Shown piece after piece: positions 1 through 6,533 of a DNA stretch of 10,150 nucleotides. The notes under the pieces were generated by a model, which saw only the letters and a program-made list of their open reading frames with translations, did no database searches and was not told the DNA's origin. The stretch is from an uncultured Patescibacteria group bacterium (lineage in GTDB: Bacteria; Patescibacteriota; Microgenomatia; UBA1406; GWC2-37-13): contig CALLVF010000034.1 in NCBI GenBank assembly GCA_938010745.1, positions 1 through 10,150 on the forward strand, in the 5' to 3' direction. Numbering within the stretch: the first letter of the stretch is position 1; each line of letters begins with the position of its first letter. A program made the translations under genes and the position numbers.

Positions 1-395
1 AATTCCGGGATGTTAAAGTTTTTACTTATGATTTGAGCATATTCTTCTTTACGCATTCCTTCGATAAAGGTAATCCAGACATCAAGTGTTCCATGAGTTA
101 GTGTTTCTATTATCTGATAAATATTCATAGAAGGAGATAAACTAAAATCTCCGGCTTGAATTTTTTTATCAAGACCCATTTTTTTTGTTGCAATATAAAA
201 AACGATCTTATTTCGTATTAGTCCCTCATTGCTTAATTTTTTTGCAATGCTACTTAATGATTCACCACGATTAATGACAAATGTTTTTATCGTTTTATCA
301 TTTTTGTTAACCGGCATTGTTCCCTCTTTATAATACAAAAAAAGACTAATGTTGATGATGAGAAGGATTATAACCAAAAGATATATCTTTTTCAT
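1..395 (-). CDS. mltG: MltG-like endolytic murein transglycosylase, N-terminal part (cut by window edge)
   Basis: This partial gene starts at an ATG (complement of 393-395) and runs off the left edge after about 131 codons. The protein opens with MKKIYLLVIILLIINISLFL, a signal-anchor membrane helix (about residues 4-22), so the rest should lie outside the membrane. A LysM-like domain typical of MltG/YceG follows: FVINRGESLSSIAKKLSNEG, then the QAGDFSLSPSMNIYQIIETL segment ending in THG, then TFIEGMRKEEYAQII, which matches the IPEG...IA start of the YceG core. The catalytic glutamate lies beyond the window. MltG cleaves nascent glycan strands near the inner membrane and is thought to set strand length. 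It is third in the minus-strand block, 38 bases after the AMP phosphorylase stop, with no clear ribosome binding site. I translated it by hand. The family call rests on N-terminal motifs only. Confidence 0.85.
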   Translation of the reverse strand, partial: MKKIYLLVIILLIINISLFLYYKEGTMPVNKNDKTIKTFVINRGESLSSIAKKLSNEGLIRNKIVFYIATKKMGLDKKIQAGDFSLSPSMNIYQIIETLTHGTLDVWITFIEGMRKEEYAQIISKNFNIPE

Positions 396-433
396 ATTTT
401 CTTATAGAATAGAAATTTTTAATTTTTCACTTT

Positions 434-1690
434 TCATTCAAATTCATATATAGGGAAATTTTTATTAGTAATTTCACCTTCTCTAAGACGATATTTGCTA
501 CTTGAATAAAAAATTGCCAATGGTTCTTTTTTATCAACACTATCATTAACTTTTTTTAGAAGGTAAATTCCAGCAGACTTATCAGCAGGTGCTCCTAATA
601 TTTTGGCAATTGCGTTTAGATTGTAGTTATTTATTCCTTTTATTTTGCCCCCCTGAGGAGAGCAAATTTCTAATTTGTTTGGTGAAATTTTTATCTTTTC
701 ACTTGAGATTTGATCATTTCCTTTTTGTGCTTTTAATATTTCTCTAAATTTTTTTAAAGCTTGGCCTGAGGTTAAAATTTTTTTTGCTTCTTCTAAACCC
801 TTTTTTTTTATCTTAGCATCTGCATAGCAAATATCCAATAGTTTTCCTGCTAAGCGTAAAGCCTTTGCTTCTAGTTTTAATGGACGTTCTTTTTTTTGCT
901 CCAGCACATATAAAACATCTCTTGCTTCAAGAATTGGACCAATGCCGTAACCTGCCGGTTCAAAAGTTTTATTTATATCAGAGATCACTTTGATGCTAAA
1001 ACGATCAGCTAATAATTGGAATTTTTTAGCTACTTTTTCAGCATCAGAGGCAAGACGTATCTTCATTGTTTTTCCAACAGGAAGATCCAAAATTAAGTGA
1101 GTTGTCGAAGCAGCGACTTTTTTTGCCATTATTGATATTATGATTTTGTCAAAAGATTCAAAAGAAAGAGGTTCTTCGACTTTAATTATAACATCATCAG
1201 CGGGCGCAATGTTTAACTTTCTATTCCAAACTATACATCCACCTACGTTGTTGACTATGTTTTCGACCTCAGGTAAAGAAAAATCAACCTGAGCAAGAAC
1301 TTCCATGACATCTGCCGTTCCTGCCGGAGTGGTAATGGCGCGTGAGGAGATTTTTGGTATTTTAAAGCCAGCAGCAGCAATAATTGGAACAATGATCATT
1401 GTTGTTCTTGTGCCAGCAACTCCACCTATTGAATGTTTATCTGCTACTATGCCTTTAAAATTAAGTTTACTTCCTGTTTCAACCATAGCTTTGGTAAAAA
1501 GATAAAGTTCCTCTGAAGAGTAACCATCCTTAAAAGAAGAGGCTACAAAGTATGTAACAAGTATATCGCTTAATCTTTTATTAGCTATCTCATCCATTAT
1601 GGTATATATTTCCTTATATGATAATTTTTTTCCGATTAATTTTTTTTGGATAGCTTTTATTGCATTAAGACGGTTAGGACTGTCATTCAT
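434..1690 (-). CDS. deoA: AMP phosphorylase (archaeal-type, thymidine phosphorylase family)
   Basis: This nucleoside-phosphorylase-family protein (418 aa from the ATG) probably converts AMP and phosphate to adenine and ribose 1,5-bisphosphate, the first step of the AMP/RuBisCO salvage route of archaea and some CPR bacteria. It resembles archaeal AMP phosphorylases more than bacterial thymidine phosphorylases: DKHSIGGVAG (84-93), SSRAITTPAGTADVMEVLA (115-133), NIAPADDVIIKVEEP (160-174) and GIGPILEARDVL (249-260). Thymidine phosphorylase would show KHSTGGVGD and a different second motif. A TTG start at 1708 would add six residues. I prefer the ATG at 1690 because it lies in ATGAATGA, overlapping the murJ stop, which suggests coupled translation. 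The extra N-terminal domain (roughly 80 residues) of archaeal enzymes is absent, and murJ coding sequence occupies the DNA upstream. Substrate choice (AMP versus nucleoside) is inferred from motifs. Confidence 0.85.
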   Translation of the reverse strand: MNDSPNRLNAIKAIQKKLIGKKLSYKEIYTIMDEIANKRLSDILVTYFVASSFKDGYSSEELYLFTKAMVETGSKLNFKGIVADKHSIGGVAGTRTTMIIVPIIAAAGFKIPKISSRAITTPAGTADVMEVLAQVDFSLPEVENIVNNVGGCIVWNRKLNIAPADDVIIKVEEPLSFESFDKIIISIMAKKVAASTTHLILDLPVGKTMKIRLASDAEKVAKKFQLLADRFSIKVISDINKTFEPAGYGIGPILEARDVLYVLEQKKERPLKLEAKALRLAGKLLDICYADAKIKKKGLEEAKKILTSGQALKKFREILKAQKGNDQISSEKIKISPNKLEICSPQGGKIKGINNYNLNAIAKILGAPADKSAGIYLLKKVNDSVDKKEPLAIFYSSSKYRLREGEITNKNFPIYEFE

Positions 1691-3326
1691 AGTGATTATA
1701 AATTTCAATAATTTTTTTTTGATATTCTTTTTCTTTGATTATTAATTTTGCTATTAAGTATACTTGCTTAATGTTCAAAACCGATGATAGAAATAAGTAT
1801 AAACCAAAATAAACCAAACTGCAAATTAACAAAAGAAAAAAAATGTAAATTGTTCTTGTAGTATCAAAGATTAATTTGTCTAATATTTTCATGAGATTAT
1901 ATGTTATACACGATGATATAAGGGAGATGATTATTATTTTTAATGTTTCAATAATTAAAAATTTATAATTTAATCCATTTAATTTAATAAAAAGAAAAAA
2001 CAAAAGTAGAAAAACATTAAAACTTATAGCCAAAGAAAATGATAAAGCTAAAGACCAAACAGGCAATTTGAGAAAAAGGATAAAGTAGATTGAAAAAAAA
2101 GTATTAATTGTTATCGCAACAATACTGATTATAAATGGTGTTTTGCTATCTAAAAAGGCATAAAAACAACGTGTAAGAAAATAATAGATATTATGAATTG
2201 GTAGAGACAAGGCAAAATAAGAAAGAGTTGTAGCTGTTTTTACAGTTGCATCCCAATCAAATTTCTCGCCACCAAAAAAAAGACGTACCAGAGGAGTTCT
2301 TGCAAAGATAAAAAATGATGCAACTGGTATAGAAAGAAACAAAAGATTAAGAATTGAGTCAGTTATTATTTTCTTTAATTCTTCTATTTTTCTTTCCTGA
2401 TAAATTTCTGAAAGATAAGGTAATGCGGCTTGACCAAAAGCTATTCCAATTACTGATACTGGAAGGAGTTGTAAATGTTGAGCAAAATAAAAAATAGTGT
2501 ATGATCCTGCGCCAAGAAATGTGGTTAAAGTTAAATCAATGGTGGAGTCGATTTGTGACGCAATGGTAGTTATTGTTCTTGGTAAAATAATTTTTACAAA
2601 TTCAATTAAACCATGAGTTTTTTTAAGTATCAGTTGATAAGAAAATTTATATCTAAAAAGAATAGGAATTTGAATTAAAAAAAAGAATAATGCTCCAATT
2701 ATAGTTCCAAAAATAGGTGCCTTTAATGAAAACTTATAAGAGAAAAAAAAGGTAATTGAAATAATTGTTAAATTATAAAATAAAGGCGCTAAGGTTGATA
2801 ATAAAAAAACTTTGTTTGCTTGGGCAATACCAGTTAACAAATTACCTAAGATTAAGAAAGGTAACTGACCTACAAGAAGTAATCTAGAGAAAAAGATAAT
2901 TTGATTATTTCTTTCAGAAGAATAACCAGGAGTGATAAGAGGTATTATTTTGTCAATGATTAAGAAAATAAAAATAACAAATATCGTCATCGATAGAAAA
3001 ATAAAATTTATGATTGATGATATATTAGTATCTAACTTTTCTTTATTTTTTTGATATTTAATAAAGATAGGAATAAAAGCAGAAGTTAGAGCGCCGGTGA
3101 TTAGTGTTTCAAAAATTAAATCTGGTATACGAAAGGACGCAAAAAAAATATCTAATTCCTCTTTTGTAAAAAATCCCGCAAGAACGCGATAGCGTAAAAA
3201 GCCAAAAAATCGACTTAGAAGCGTCATTGATGAAATAATAATAGCGGAAGAAAAAATGCTTCCTTGTTTTGAGAAGATAAAGATTTGAGTTTTTTTTATA
3301 AATCTATCCATTTTTTCAAATCCCAC
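1683..3326 (-). CDS. murJ: MurJ/MviN lipid II flippase
   Basis: MurJ is an integral membrane flippase that moves lipid II across the cytoplasmic membrane for wall synthesis. The protein (547 aa from GTG) is almost wholly hydrophobic, with many membrane helices, as expected for this MOP-superfamily protein (E. coli MurJ is about 510 aa). The N-terminal signature is clear: SRFFGFLRYRVLAGFF (38-53), then DIFFASFRIPD (59-69) and TGALTSAFIPIF. By eye, R39, R45 and D59 align with E. coli R18, R24 and D39. The position of E. coli R52 seems not to be Arg here. A second signature, FAQHLQLLPVSVIGIAFGQA, lies mid-protein. The first possible start is GTG at 3326. An ATG five codons in (3311) also fits, and neither has a strong ribosome binding site. 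It is transcribed divergently from mraZ and overlaps the AMP phosphorylase gene by 8 bases. Confidence 0.93.
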   Translation of the reverse strand: MGFEKMDRFIKKTQIFIFSKQGSIFSSAIIISSMTLLSRFFGFLRYRVLAGFFTKEELDIFFASFRIPDLIFETLITGALTSAFIPIFIKYQKNKEKLDTNISSIINFIFLSMTIFVIFIFLIIDKIIPLITPGYSSERNNQIIFFSRLLLVGQLPFLILGNLLTGIAQANKVFLLSTLAPLFYNLTIISITFFFSYKFSLKAPIFGTIIGALFFFLIQIPILFRYKFSYQLILKKTHGLIEFVKIILPRTITTIASQIDSTIDLTLTTFLGAGSYTIFYFAQHLQLLPVSVIGIAFGQAALPYLSEIYQERKIEELKKIITDSILNLLFLSIPVASFFIFARTPLVRLFFGGEKFDWDATVKTATTLSYFALSLPIHNIYYFLTRCFYAFLDSKTPFIISIVAITINTFFSIYFILFLKLPVWSLALSFSLAISFNVFLLLFFLFIKLNGLNYKFLIIETLKIIIISLISSCITYNLMKILDKLIFDTTRTIYIFFLLLICSLVYFGLYLFLSSVLNIKQVYLIAKLIIKEKEYQKKIIEIYNHYE

Positions 3327-3355
3327 TTGACACTTTTTTAATTTTGGTGTTTAAT
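3327..3355 (+). promoter_or_regulatory. mraZ (dcw operon) promoter, TTGACA-17-TTTAAT
   Basis: A perfect sigma-70-type -35 (TTGACA, 3327-3332) is followed after exactly 17 bases by TTTAAT (3350-3355, 5 of 6 match to TATAAT). The expected start of transcription is about 3361-3364, at or next to the mraZ ATG at 3364, so the mRNA would have almost no 5' leader. The -10 lies between and overlaps the first two TGGTG repeats, so MraZ bound there should block RNA polymerase. The position immediately before the dcw cluster supports the call. The promoter is predicted from sequence only. Confidence 0.65.
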
Positions 3356-3379
3356 GGTGTTATATGGTGTTTTTTGGTG
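3345..3379 (+). promoter_or_regulatory. MraZ operator: four TGGTG boxes at 10-base period
   Basis: TGGTG occurs at 3345, 3355, 3365 and 3375, each exactly 10 bases apart and mostly followed by TT plus A/T bases. The boxes therefore fall on one face of the helix. E. coli MraZ binds TGGGN boxes separated by 5 bases upstream of mraZ, and mollicute MraZ binds similar spaced repeats, so position, period and core all fit an MraZ autoregulatory site. The first two boxes overlap the -10. The last two lie inside the mraZ coding sequence (codons 1-2 and 4-6). Confidence 0.8.
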
Positions 3380-3387
3380 AATATCAT
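3359..3387 (-). promoter_or_regulatory. Possible minus-strand promoter for murJ operon
   Basis: Read on the minus strand, ATGATA (complement of 3382-3387; 4 of 6 match to the -35 consensus) is 17 bases from TATAAC (complement of 3359-3364; 5 of 6 match to the -10). This would start transcription near 3352, leaving a short leader before murJ. It sits inside the TGGTG repeat array, so MraZ binding could cover both divergent promoters. In DNA this AT-rich, such matches arise by chance, so this is tentative. Confidence 0.35.
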
Positions 3388-3771
3388 TTATCCTTTTCTG
3401 GTCCTGGTCGATTGTTGTTGCCAAAGAAATTAAGGGAACTTCTAAAGGGTGATACATTTATTTTAACAAAAGGTTTTGATTTTTGTTTAGCTGGTTTTGA
3501 CAGGGATGATTGGGAAACGAGAGCTAAAGATTTATTGCAAGTATCACTGTTAGAACAGGAAAATTTAAAAAAAAGAAGATTATTAATTTCTTCAGTAGTT
3601 TACTTGGATATTGATAATCAAGGTAGATTTGTTATTCCTAAGAATCTTCTTGATTATGCACAACTTAAAAATGAAGCGGTAATCATTGGAGTGGGTGATC
3701 ATTTTGAGATTTGGAATCCTGAAAAGTGGAGTAATTATGCACAGTCCAGTTCTTTTACAAGAAGTGATTAG
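3364..3771 (+). CDS. mraZ: MraZ transcriptional regulator of the dcw cluster
   Basis: MraZ is a DNA-binding protein with two tandem AbrB-like (MraZ) domains that forms rings and usually represses its own dcw operon. The 135-residue protein shows both halves: GEYHLSFSGPGRLLLPKKLR (5-24) and YLDIDNQGRFVIPKNL (80-95), followed by the typical C-terminal HFEIWNPEKWSNYA. The family DxxxR motif is intact in the second half (D84-R88). In the first half the Asp is replaced by Ser (S12-R16) and the usual Lys by Pro, an unusual change in the DNA-contacting loop. The start MVFFGEY agrees with the common MFxGEY beginning. A GTG at codon 2 is a possible alternative. No leader-encoded ribosome site is expected if the mRNA is leaderless, though GGTG of box two lies four bases before the ATG. 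It is the first gene of the plus-strand cluster and overlaps rsmH by 35 bases. Confidence 0.95.
   Translation: MVFFGEYHLSFSGPGRLLLPKKLRELLKGDTFILTKGFDFCLAGFDRDDWETRAKDLLQVSLLEQENLKKRRLLISSVVYLDIDNQGRFVIPKNLLDYAQLKNEAVIIGVGDHFEIWNPEKWSNYAQSSSFTRSD
3728..3731 (+). promoter_or_regulatory. Ribosome binding site fixing the rsmH start
   Basis: GGAG within GTGGAG, five bases before the ATG at 3737, is the only convincing Shine-Dalgarno motif seen ahead of a gene in this window. It lies inside the mraZ coding sequence and supports the ATG at 3737 over the upstream in-frame ATG at 3686. Confidence 0.7.
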
Positions 3772-4585
3772 CAATCTAGCTATTAAAAAAAACAATTTAT
3801 ATATTGATGCCACTTTTGGTGAGGGTGGATATGCTCTAGAGATTTTAAAAAAAGGGGGAAAAGTATTGGGAGTAGAATGGGATGAACAACAATATCAAAG
3901 ATTAAGGGTTAAATATCATAAAGAATTATCAGGAAAAGAAAATTTAATATTAGTTAACGAAAATTTTAAAAATATAGAGAAAATAGCTAAAAAAAATAAT
4001 TTTTTTCCTGTTGATGGAATAATTTTTGACTTAGGTTTATCAATGAGTCAAATAAAAAGTAGTCAAAGAGGTTTTTCGTTTAAAAAAGGTGAAGAAGAGC
4101 TTGATATGAGAATTAGCCGGAAAATAAAAATTAAGGCAAATGATTTATTAAACAGTTTAAGTGAAAAACAGTTGTATGAAATTTTTTCCAAAAATTCTGA
4201 AGAAGCTAGGGCTTTATCGATTGCCAAAGCAATAGTTAAAGCTCGTTCTAATAAAAAGATTAAATTAGTTAAAGACCTAATTGCAATTATTGATAGAACT
4301 CTAGGAAAAAAAGAAGAAGGCGTATATAGACGAATTTTTCAATCTTTGAGAATTGCCGTTAATGATGAATTTAACAATATAAAAAAGGGCTTGGAGGGTT
4401 CTTTTAATTTACTAAAAAAACCTGGGCGATTGATTGTGGTTAGTTTTCATTCACTCGAGGATAGGATAGTGAAAAAAATTGCTAAGGAAAAAAAACTTAA
4501 GATGATAACGAAAAAGCCAATAATTAGTAAAAGAAACTTGTCATTTGAAAAATCCGCTAAGCTAAGAGTCATTTATTTTAATTAG
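3737..4585 (+). CDS. rsmH: 16S rRNA (cytosine-1402 N4)-methyltransferase RsmH
   Basis: RsmH (MraW) uses S-adenosylmethionine to methylate N4 of C1402 in 16S rRNA at the ribosomal P site, and it is a conserved second gene of dcw clusters. The 282-residue protein begins with the signature HSPVLLQEV. SAM-binding motif I is DATFGEGGYA (24-33), followed by GVEWD (45-49). Further family motifs are DLGLSM (98-103), RGFSF (111-115), LDMRI (122-126), FQSLRIAVNDE (201-211), SFHSLEDR (236-243) and the C-terminal SAKLRV. The size is slightly below the usual 300-310. I chose the ATG at 3737 because the protein then starts at the conserved HxPVLL segment and has a good ribosome site. The 17 extra residues from 3686 look unrelated. 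Its TAG stop shares a base with a GTG that could start the next gene. Confidence 0.97.
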   Translation: MHSPVLLQEVISNLAIKKNNLYIDATFGEGGYALEILKKGGKVLGVEWDEQQYQRLRVKYHKELSGKENLILVNENFKNIEKIAKKNNFFPVDGIIFDLGLSMSQIKSSQRGFSFKKGEEELDMRISRKIKIKANDLLNSLSEKQLYEIFSKNSEEARALSIAKAIVKARSNKKIKLVKDLIAIIDRTLGKKEEGVYRRIFQSLRIAVNDEFNNIKKGLEGSFNLLKKPGRLIVVSFHSLEDRIVKKIAKEKKLKMITKKPIISKRNLSFEKSAKLRVIYFN

Positions 4586-4596
4586 TGCAAATCAAT

Positions 4597-4860
4597 ATGA
4601 AATATCTAATTTGGTTTTTGCTTTTACTTTTAGTAATTTTAAATATTGGGGTTTTTATTTCCAGCATCAGATTAGCAGATGAAATTAGTTTTTTTGAAAT
4701 AGAAACAAAAAAACTACATCGTGAAAACGTTGAATTAGAAAAGGAAATTTCTTTTTATGATTCCTATCAGTATGCAGCATCACAAGCTGCTGAATTAGGT
4801 TTTATTAAAAAGGCTACGCCTGTTTATTTAGAAAATTTACAATACGCATTTAAGCAATGA
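4597..4860 (+). CDS. ftsL: FtsL/DivIC-like septum protein
   Basis: This is a small bitopic membrane protein of 87 residues. A short N-terminus (MKY) leads into one membrane helix (about 3-22, LIWFLLLLLVILNIGVF), followed by a charged, coiled-coil-like stretch (about 27-53, containing ETKKLHRENVELEKEI) and a tail with AASQAAELGFIKK. That tail resembles the A..LG(F/M) segment found after the coiled coil in FtsL and DivIC proteins. FtsL works with FtsB/DivIC and FtsQ to activate FtsW-FtsI at the septum. Sequence conservation in the family is poor, so the assignment rests on topology, size and the position between rsmH and ftsI, the standard dcw order. A GTG at 4585, overlapping the rsmH stop, would add MQIN. 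Neither start has a ribosome site. The stop overlaps the ftsI start in ATGA. Confidence 0.78.
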   Translation: MKYLIWFLLLLLVILNIGVFISSIRLADEISFFEIETKKLHRENVELEKEISFYDSYQYAASQAAELGFIKKATPVYLENLQYAFKQ

Positions 4861-6518
4861 ACAGGCTGAAATTACTTTTTATTTGTTTTTTCTTTCTTTA
4901 TACTGCTATAATTACTAAAATTTTTTTTATTCAGGTTATATATTTTTTACCAGCTGGTCCAGATATTTACTTGCAAATTAATAAGATATACCCAGAGAGA
5001 GGAAAAATTTTTGATCGTAATCTTAAACCTTTAGTTTTAAATCAAAATAGTTATCAACTTTTTATTGAGCCAAAAAAAATCAAAGACATACAAAAAACAA
5101 TATTGCAACTAAGCGAGGTTTTAAACATTGATGAGACATCCTTAAGTGCAAAAATTGATAAAGAAAAATATTGGATAGCTTTATTTGATAATGTGGATGA
5201 AAAAACAAAGGATAAAATTATTAATTTACAATTACCCGGTGTAGGATTAAACTATCAAACAAAAAGATTCTATCCTGAAGCTTCTTTATCGGCTCATCTT
5301 TTAGGATTTGTTGGAAAAAATACCGAAGGAAAAAACGTTGGTTATTTTGGTTTAGAGGGTTTTTATGATAAAGATTTGGCAGGAATAGCTGGATTTGTTA
5401 AATCGGAAAGAGACATTTTGGGTAAACCAATATTACTTGGTAGTCAAGATAAGATAGCATCAGAAAATGGTCGTGATTTAGTACTTACCATTGATAAAAC
5501 CGTTCAAGAAGTAAGCAAGCAAAAATTAAAAAATGCCATCGAAAAATATCAAGCAAAGCAAGGATGTGTAATCATTGCTAATCCACAAACAATGGAAATA
5601 TTAGCAATGGTTTGTTTGCCTGATTTTGACCCCGCTAAATACTATTTTTTTTCTGAGTCAGATTTTAAAAATCCTGTTGTTTCTGATCTTTTTGAACCTG
5701 GTTCAATATTTAAGCCGTTAATTATGGCCGCAGCAATTGAAGAGAGGAAAGTTATGCCAAATGATTTATATAACGAAATAGGTCCTGTTGAGATGGGAAA
5801 ATATAAAATAAAGACTTGGGATAATAAATATGAAGGAGAGATATCCATGACGAGAATTTTGGAAAAGTCATCAAATGTAGGAATGGTTTATGTTGGGAGT
5901 AAATTAGGAGGAAGCTTAATTTTAAACTATCTAAAGAAGTATGGATTCGGAGAACCAACAAGCATTGATCTTCAAGGAGAAATTAGCGGTTATTTAAAGT
6001 CGGATAAAGAATGGTATCCTATTGATTATGCCACAGTAACTTTTGGTCAAGGCATTGCTGTCACTCCCATACAAATGATTACTGCATTTAGTTCTCTTGT
6101 CAATGGTGGTAAATTAATGAAACCATATGTTGTTTCTCAAATAATTTCTTCATCTAGGAAGAAGTTGATAAAACCAAAGTTAGTCCGTCAGGTAATTAGC
6201 GAGAGGACTTCGCAGATAATAAAAAAGATGTTAGAATCAACCATTGAAAATGGCGAAGTCAGATGGGCAAAACCTAAAGGTTATTCAATTGGAGGTAAGA
6301 CTGGCACTGCTCAAATACCTTTGGAAGGGCATTATGACCCTTCAAAAACAATTGCTTCCTTTATTGGTTTTGCTCCTGTTGATAAGCCGATTTTTGTTAC
6401 CTTGGTGATCCTTCGTGAACCAAGGACATCACCTTGGGGATCAGAAACTGCTGCTCCCTTATTTTTTGAAATCGCAAAAGAGCTTATAGTATACTATGGT
6501 ATTTTGCCAGATAGATAA
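4857..6518 (+). CDS. ftsI: FtsI/PBP2-type class B penicillin-binding protein (septal transpeptidase)
   Basis: FtsI is a membrane-anchored D,D-transpeptidase that crosslinks peptidoglycan at the division septum with FtsW. The 553-residue protein has a short cytoplasmic start, one membrane helix (about 4-30), then the dimerisation domain with YPERGKIFDRNLKPL (45-59) and YFGLEGFYDKDLAG. The transpeptidase domain carries all three active-site motifs: SxxK as SIFK (nucleophile S283, K286), SxN as SSN (338-340) and KTG (481-483, in GGKTGTAQI). The more usual form of the first motif is STFK. There are no PASTA repeats after the catalytic domain. Its length is within the normal FtsI range. The ATG overlaps the previous stop by four bases (ATGA), indicating coupled translation. 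Context makes FtsI (division) more likely than an elongation PBP2. Confidence 0.95.
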   Translation: MNRLKLLFICFFFLYTAIITKIFFIQVIYFLPAGPDIYLQINKIYPERGKIFDRNLKPLVLNQNSYQLFIEPKKIKDIQKTILQLSEVLNIDETSLSAKIDKEKYWIALFDNVDEKTKDKIINLQLPGVGLNYQTKRFYPEASLSAHLLGFVGKNTEGKNVGYFGLEGFYDKDLAGIAGFVKSERDILGKPILLGSQDKIASENGRDLVLTIDKTVQEVSKQKLKNAIEKYQAKQGCVIIANPQTMEILAMVCLPDFDPAKYYFFSESDFKNPVVSDLFEPGSIFKPLIMAAAIEERKVMPNDLYNEIGPVEMGKYKIKTWDNKYEGEISMTRILEKSSNVGMVYVGSKLGGSLILNYLKKYGFGEPTSIDLQGEISGYLKSDKEWYPIDYATVTFGQGIAVTPIQMITAFSSLVNGGKLMKPYVVSQIISSSRKKLIKPKLVRQVISERTSQIIKKMLESTIENGEVRWAKPKGYSIGGKTGTAQIPLEGHYDPSKTIASFIGFAPVDKPIFVTLVILREPRTSPWGSETAAPLFFEIAKELIVYYGILPDR

Positions 6519-6533
6519 ATAACTAAGATTAAC

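Noticed and set aside
1305..1505. Plus-strand 66-codon open frame
   Set aside because: It is antisense to the conserved core of the AMP phosphorylase, has no ribosome site and shows no recognisable domain.
1691..1708. TTG start for the AMP phosphorylase
   Set aside because: The six extra residues lie within murJ coding sequence, and the ATG overlapping the murJ stop is a more typical coupled start.
3686..3736. Upstream in-frame ATG extending RsmH by 17 residues
   Set aside because: The extra residues lie inside mraZ in another frame, and RsmH proteins begin at the HxPVLL segment. The ATG at 3737 has the good GGAG site.
3592..3813. Minus-strand 73-codon open frame across the mraZ-rsmH junction
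   Set aside because: It lies opposite two well-supported genes, and its composition fits the complement of coding DNA.
5642..5961. Two overlapping minus-strand open frames opposite ftsI
   Set aside because: They cover the ftsI catalytic region (SxxK and SxN), overlap each other and show no protein features.
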